Assembly (NCBI GenBank): GCA_946481425.1 | Contig: CAMLNT010000127.1 | Coordinates: 1 to 6,807 of the forward strand | Source: an uncultured Brevundimonas sp. | GTDB taxonomy: Bacteria > Pseudomonadota > Alphaproteobacteria > Caulobacterales > Caulobacteraceae | DNA length: 6,807 nt | Direction of reading: 5' to 3' | In this document: positions 3,772 to 6,807 of the stretch, piece after piece | Numbering within the stretch: the first letter of the stretch is position 1 | How the letters are laid out: each line of letters begins with the position of its first letter | The notes under the pieces: model-generated | Seen by the model: the letters and a program-made list of their open reading frames with translations, nothing else | Told to the model about the DNA's origin: nothing | Database searches by the model: none | Translations under genes and position numbers: made by a program

Positions 3772-5829
3772 CTAGCCCCAGGTGCGCCGGATCCGCATGT
3801 AGATGAAGGGGTCGAAGTTCAGGTCGCGGACCTCGCGGAACTGAAGCGGCGAGGTGTCGCGCGGGCCGGTGTAGACGTCGCGCGTGCGGATGAAGTTTCG
3901 GCCCGACAGGTTCTGCAGCTCGAGCCGGATCGACAGGTTCGTCTGGGGCTTCCACTCGGCGAACATGTTGTACCAGGGCTCCAGCTCGATCGTCTCGACC
4001 GTGTCGAACCGGTAGTAGGTTTCCTCGAAGCCCAGGAAGGCGTTGGCGCCCCACTGGACGTTGTACTGCGGCAGGTCCTGGGTGAAGTTGATCTCACCTT
4101 CGAACGGCTGCTGGCCCGATGCGCGGCGGATCTCGCCGGTGGTCGGATCGCGGACCTCCGAGACTTCCCACTCCAGCTGCGCGCGCAGGCGGCCGCCAGG
4201 CACGCCGAGGCGCGACAGTGGCACCGTCAGGTCCACGCCGATGCTGTCGCCCACGCCGTCACCAATGTTGCCGGGCGCGTCGAAGACATCGGTCGGGGTG
4301 AAGATCGGCACACGGTCCGAGACGTCCTGCACCTCCTGGTGCTGCAGGGTCACGACCAGCGACCCCTCGTCCCAGAAGCTGCGCTCCCAGGCCAGTTCGG
4401 TGACCCAGGACTTCTGCGGCTCCAGCTCGGCGTTGCCGGCGGTGACCACCCCCGTCGAGAAGCCGGCCGAGGAGACGAATTCGCCGAAGTCCAGCTGGCC
4501 GACCTCGCGCTCGATGCGCAGGCGGAATTGGTTCTGCTCGTTGGGCTGCCACGTCAGCAGGGCGCGGGGCTTGGGATAGAAGAACGACCGCTCCAGATCG
4601 ATGTCGCCCGTCTGGGTGATGGTCGAGGTCTCGGCGCGGAAGCCCAGCTCCAGGCCCCAGCGGCTGTTGGGCCGCCAGGTCGAGTTGGCGAACACCTCGC
4701 CGCGCAACTCCTCGACCCGGACGTCCGAGGACGGCAGGTCGATGGGCGTGCCGTTCTCGGTATAGGTCGTGGCGCTCTCGAGGAAGTTGAACGCGACCTC
4801 GCCTCCGGCCTCCATCGACCAGGTCGGGGTGCGGGTATAGCGCAGGGTCGCGCGGCCGATGGACTCGCCCGACGTCGCGTCCTCGGTGAACTGGCCGTCG
4901 TTGGTCCCGTCGGTGAAATCGGTGACGAAATCCGAGGCGCGGTAGCGCTGGATGCCGATCAGCTCGAGCCGGTATTGCTCGCCGAACGGGCGCTGCCAGT
5001 TCAGGCCGATCTCGCCATTGCCCTGGTTGTAGTCGTCATTGACCAGCAGGCCGCCGGGCGTCGGGGCGAAGACCGCGTCCTCCAGCGAGAACTGGTATTC
5101 CTCCAGCTGCAGGCGGCTGTTGAGCGCCAGCCGGCCGCCGAACAGATTCTGCTGCCAGCCGGCCGAGAAGTTGCCCTGGACGCCGCCGGCGGTCTCGTCG
5201 GAATAGCCGTCGCGGATCAGGGCCCCGGCCGCGTCGAACCGCTGGCGCGGCCCTTCGCCGGCGCCGTCGTCGACGAACCGGGCCACCAGGATCGACCATT
5301 CGAAGCGGCGATCGTCCGACAGCGGACGCGCACCTTCGAAACGCATGGCGGGGCTGGTGCGACCGTCCTGGTACCAGCCCGAGGCCACGGCGAAGGTGGT
5401 GTTGCCGCCGGCGCCCGGCACGCGGACGATGTTCACGACGACCGGCTGGCCCTGCATGTCGATGCCGGGCGCGCCGCCGCGGATCAGCTCGACGCGCAGC
5501 ACCTGGCTGGCCGGGATCCGGCGGATGACATCCTCGAGCGGATCGGACTTGGAGGCCGGACGGCGACCGTCGATCAGCACATTGCCCGCCGCGCCGCCGA
5601 GGCCACGCACATTGTCGCCGCCATCGAAGGAGAAGCCTGGCACCCGGTTGACCATGTCCATGGCCGAGTTCGGCTGGGCGTCGACGAAGAAGGCCGCATC
5701 GTAGCTGGTCACGCCTTCCGAGGTCTGGGTGACGCCCGGCTGCACGGCGGCCGCGTCCTGGGCGAACGCCGGACCGGCGGCCAGCGCCAGCACGGCGGCG
5801 GCGGCCGTCACCATCAGATGGGTACGCAT
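3772..5829 (-). CDS. TonB-dependent outer membrane receptor
   Basis: The 685-residue product is an outer-membrane TonB-dependent transporter. Residues 1-23 are a cleavable signal (MRTHLMV, then alanine-rich, cut after AFA before QDA). The plug domain spans about 45-137, with VNRVPGFSFDGGDNVRGLGG (60-79), NVLIDGRRP (83-91) and IPASQVLRVELIRGGAPGID (105-124) ending in VVVNIVR. The remaining ~550 residues have the alternating, aromatic-flanked strands of a 22-stranded barrel, for example YRLELIGIQRYRASDF and a final strand FIYMRIRRTWG. Length suits the family. I see no obvious TonB box between the signal and the plug. The substrate cannot be read from sequence; the RGGAPGIDMQG plug end recalls a receptor group common in Caulobacterales and Sphingomonadales. 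The ATG at 5829 has GGGAG (5837-5841) seven bases upstream, partly inside a hairpin. It lies 115 bases downstream of yqgE on the same strand and probably has its own promoter. Confidence 0.9.
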   Translation of the reverse strand: MRTHLMVTAAAAVLALAAGPAFAQDAAAVQPGVTQTSEGVTSYDAAFFVDAQPNSAMDMVNRVPGFSFDGGDNVRGLGGAAGNVLIDGRRPASKSDPLEDVIRRIPASQVLRVELIRGGAPGIDMQGQPVVVNIVRVPGAGGNTTFAVASGWYQDGRTSPAMRFEGARPLSDDRRFEWSILVARFVDDGAGEGPRQRFDAAGALIRDGYSDETAGGVQGNFSAGWQQNLFGGRLALNSRLQLEEYQFSLEDAVFAPTPGGLLVNDDYNQGNGEIGLNWQRPFGEQYRLELIGIQRYRASDFVTDFTDGTNDGQFTEDATSGESIGRATLRYTRTPTWSMEAGGEVAFNFLESATTYTENGTPIDLPSSDVRVEELRGEVFANSTWRPNSRWGLELGFRAETSTITQTGDIDLERSFFYPKPRALLTWQPNEQNQFRLRIEREVGQLDFGEFVSSAGFSTGVVTAGNAELEPQKSWVTELAWERSFWDEGSLVVTLQHQEVQDVSDRVPIFTPTDVFDAPGNIGDGVGDSIGVDLTVPLSRLGVPGGRLRAQLEWEVSEVRDPTTGEIRRASGQQPFEGEINFTQDLPQYNVQWGANAFLGFEETYYRFDTVETIELEPWYNMFAEWKPQTNLSIRLELQNLSGRNFIRTRDVYTGPRDTSPLQFREVRDLNFDPFIYMRIRRTWG

Positions 5830-5837
5830 GATGTCTC

Positions 5838-5856
5838 TCCCTGTCGGCGACAGGGA
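5838..5856 (-). promoter_or_regulatory. Perfect inverted repeat covering the receptor gene ribosome binding site
   Basis: TCCCTGTC and GACAGGGA flank GGC: a perfect 8-base inverted repeat with a 3-base spacer, 9 bases before the receptor ATG. On the transcript the 3' arm includes GGGA of the GGGAG ribosome binding site, so the stem would block initiation until opened. It could equally be a DNA operator. The symmetry is seen; the role is inference. Confidence 0.5.
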
Positions 5857-5881
5857 TGCGGGCGACCGCGCTTAACCTCCA

Positions 5882-5922
5882 GTTACAAGACGGACAGGTG
5901 CGTTAAATCGCAGACAGGTTCG
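5882..5922 (-). promoter_or_regulatory. Direct repeats and weak promoter upstream of the receptor gene
   Basis: CGGACAGGTGCG (5891-5902) and CAGACAGGTTCG (5911-5922) agree at 10 of 12 positions and start exactly 20 bases apart, two helical turns. A further GACAGG occurs at 5849. Between and over them is a weak minus-strand promoter candidate, TTAACGC (5906-5900), 10 bases, CTTGTAAC (5889-5882), a distant match to the Caulobacter-type consensus. Repeats on one helix face over a receptor promoter would suit a transcription factor. Neither the regulator nor the promoter is confirmed by sequence alone. Confidence 0.35.
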
Positions 5923-5944
5923 TGGCGGACCTGGGGCGGGCCGT

Positions 5945-6514
5945 TCAGGCGCGGCCGATCTCCCCGGACAGATGGGCCACATCGACGCCGATCCGGGCCA
6001 TGGCGCGGGCCCATTTCGTCTCGTGGTCAGGGCCGAACAGGATGTCGTCGTCGGCATGCCCGGCCAGCCAGACATTCTCGCGCAGCTCGCCTTCGAGCTG
6101 ACCCTCGCCCCAGCCCGCATAGCCCAGCGCCAGCACGGACCGGCGAGGCGCGGTCGCCGCCCGGGTCATGGCCACCAGCACCTCGCGCGTGGCGGTGACC
6201 GCCAGCCCGCCCTCGATGGCGAGCGAGCTGGTCTGGTCGAAACAGTCGTCGGTGTGCAGAACGAACCCTCGCTCGACCTCCACCGGTCCACCCGCCAGCA
6301 CCGTCTGGTCGGGATCCAGCGGCGCCCCGCCGACCTCCAGCCGGTCGAACAGCATGCCGAGATCGAGGTCCTCGTGCGGCTCGTTGAGGCGAATGCCCAT
6401 GGCGTGGGTCGTGTCGTGGGCGCAGACCAGGATCACCGCCTGCTCGAAGCGCGGGTCGCCGATGCCGGGCATGGCGAGAAGGAGACGTCCGACGAGACTG
6501 GTGGACTGGGTCAC
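5945..6514 (-). CDS. yqgE: YqgE/AlgH family protein
   Basis: This 189-residue cytosolic protein belongs to the conserved YqgE/AlgH (UPF0301) family, whose biochemical role is not settled; AlgH was linked to alginate regulation in Pseudomonas. The family blocks are present in order: GRLLLAMPGIGDPRFEQAVI (9-28), HAMGIRLNEP (37-46), LAGGPVEVERGFVLHT (73-88), TREVL (109-113), ALGYAGWGEGQLEGEL (129-144), ENVWL (146-150) and IGVDVAHLSGEIGRA (175-189). Length is typical (about 187 in Escherichia coli). The start is a GTG at 6514: no ATG or GTG lies upstream in frame near it, the next internal ATG would remove the first conserved block, and a ribosome binding site is weak. The gene is divergent from the peroxiredoxin gene and upstream of the receptor gene on the same strand. 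Confidence 0.93.
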   Translation of the reverse strand: MTQSTSLVGRLLLAMPGIGDPRFEQAVILVCAHDTTHAMGIRLNEPHEDLDLGMLFDRLEVGGAPLDPDQTVLAGGPVEVERGFVLHTDDCFDQTSSLAIEGGLAVTATREVLVAMTRAATAPRRSVLALGYAGWGEGQLEGELRENVWLAGHADDDILFGPDHETKWARAMARIGVDVAHLSGEIGRA

Positions 6515-6546
6515 GTCCCGATGATGGCGTCGGGGAGGGGCGGCTT

Positions 6547-6584
6547 CAAGGCGCCTTGGATTTGAGCCGCGCCCCGCCTATGTC
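6547..6584 (+). promoter_or_regulatory. Candidate peroxiredoxin promoter with overlapping 12-base palindrome
   Basis: In the 118-base divergent gap, TTGGAT (6556-6561) and TATGTC (6579-6584) are 17 bases apart and could be -35 and -10 elements for the peroxiredoxin gene; CCTATGTC is also a partial match to the Caulobacter-type -10. The perfect palindrome CAAGGCGCCTTG (6547-6558) overlaps the first three bases of the -35, a common position for an operator. Both the promoter and the operator role are inferred. Confidence 0.35.
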
Positions 6585-6632
6585 CCGATGCGGCCGCGAT
6601 GGGCGGCCTGAAGACATTTCCGGAGAACGGCC

Positions 6633-6807
6633 ATGACCATCAAGGTTGGCGACAAGATCCCCTCGGCGGTCCTGATGACCATGACCGAAGACGGCCCCCA
6701 GGCGGTCAAGACCGACGACTTCTTCGCCGGCAAGACCACGGCCCTGTTCGCGGTGCCGGGCGCCTTCACCCCGACCTGCTCGGCCAAGCACCTGCCGGGC
6801 TTCAAGG
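6633..6807 (+). CDS. Prx5-type peroxiredoxin, N-terminal part (cut by window edge)
   Basis: Peroxiredoxins of this group reduce hydrogen peroxide and alkyl hydroperoxides through a peroxidatic cysteine, with thioredoxin or glutaredoxin as reductant. The 58 codons present start MTIKVGDKIPSAVLMTMTED, the usual beginning of the group, and reach the active site VPGAFTPTCSAKHLPGF (41-57). The TxxC catalytic motif is T46 and C49, and H53 is the usual following histidine; the motif PGAFTPTCS is characteristic of the Prx5 subfamily rather than AhpC or Bcp. The ATG at 6633 is supported by GGAG (6622-6625) seven bases upstream. The rest of the gene, including any resolving cysteine or fused glutaredoxin domain, is outside the window. 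It is divergent from yqgE and may be regulated through the palindrome at 6547-6558. Confidence 0.93.
   Translation, partial: MTIKVGDKIPSAVLMTMTEDGPQAVKTDDFFAGKTTALFAVPGAFTPTCSAKHLPGFK

Noticed and set aside
3766..6198. Open frame of 810 codons on the plus strand, opposite the receptor and yqgE genes
   Set aside because: It lies antisense to two clear gene families, has no recognisable domain and no good start, and is expected from high third-position G/C on the other strand.
6515..6590. Direct repeat GTCCCGATG at 6515 and 6582
   Set aside because: Nine bases, 67 apart, no symmetry or phasing; likely chance.
1..6807. CRISPR array, tRNA or rRNA genes, insertion sequences, prophage
   Set aside because: No regularly spaced identical short repeats, no cloverleaf or rRNA sequence, and no transposase or integrase frame was found on either strand.

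Overview
The window is GC-rich DNA, mostly coding, with the third-position G/C bias of a GC-rich alphaproteobacterium. The gene content (secreted lipoproteins, a TonB-dependent receptor whose plug ends in RGGAPGIDMQG, YqgE, a Prx5-type peroxiredoxin) and the weak TTGAC/CTAnnnC-like promoter elements suggest Caulobacterales, perhaps Brevundimonas. That placement comes from remembered protein style, not from a search.

Layout. Positions 1-164 (minus) hold the start of ffh, the signal recognition particle GTPase. Upstream of it, 195-312 folds on paper into three consecutive hairpins. Three predicted lipoprotein genes follow: 378-818 (plus), 815-1576 (minus) and 1655-1936 (minus). The first two converge and share the four bases CTAG at their stop codons. 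Divergent from the third is a PiuC/YbiX-type Fe(II)/2-oxoglutarate hydroxylase at 2021-2683. Downstream on the same strand is a head-to-tail array of three small secreted paralogues (2746-3057, 3076-3378, 3378-3689), each with two cysteines 14 residues apart. A perfect 11-bp hairpin at 3720-3746 ends this block and also serves the converging TonB-dependent receptor gene (3772-5829, minus). Upstream of the receptor are yqgE (5945-6514, minus) and, divergent from that, the start of a peroxiredoxin gene (6633 to the edge, plus).

How the genes may work together. The hydroxylase belongs to a family often found beside iron-siderophore receptors, and a receptor lies nearby. Here they are convergent and separated by the paralogue array and a terminator, so a shared iron role is only a suggestion. 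The other genes look like independent housekeeping or envelope genes.

The best candidates for something undescribed are the tandem CX14C array, whose first two copies have an identical 32-residue core with only synonymous differences, and three non-coding structures: a hairpin-rich ffh leader and two hairpins that would bury ribosome binding sites (before the receptor gene and before the 253-aa lipoprotein gene). No tRNA, rRNA, CRISPR array, insertion sequence or phage gene was seen.
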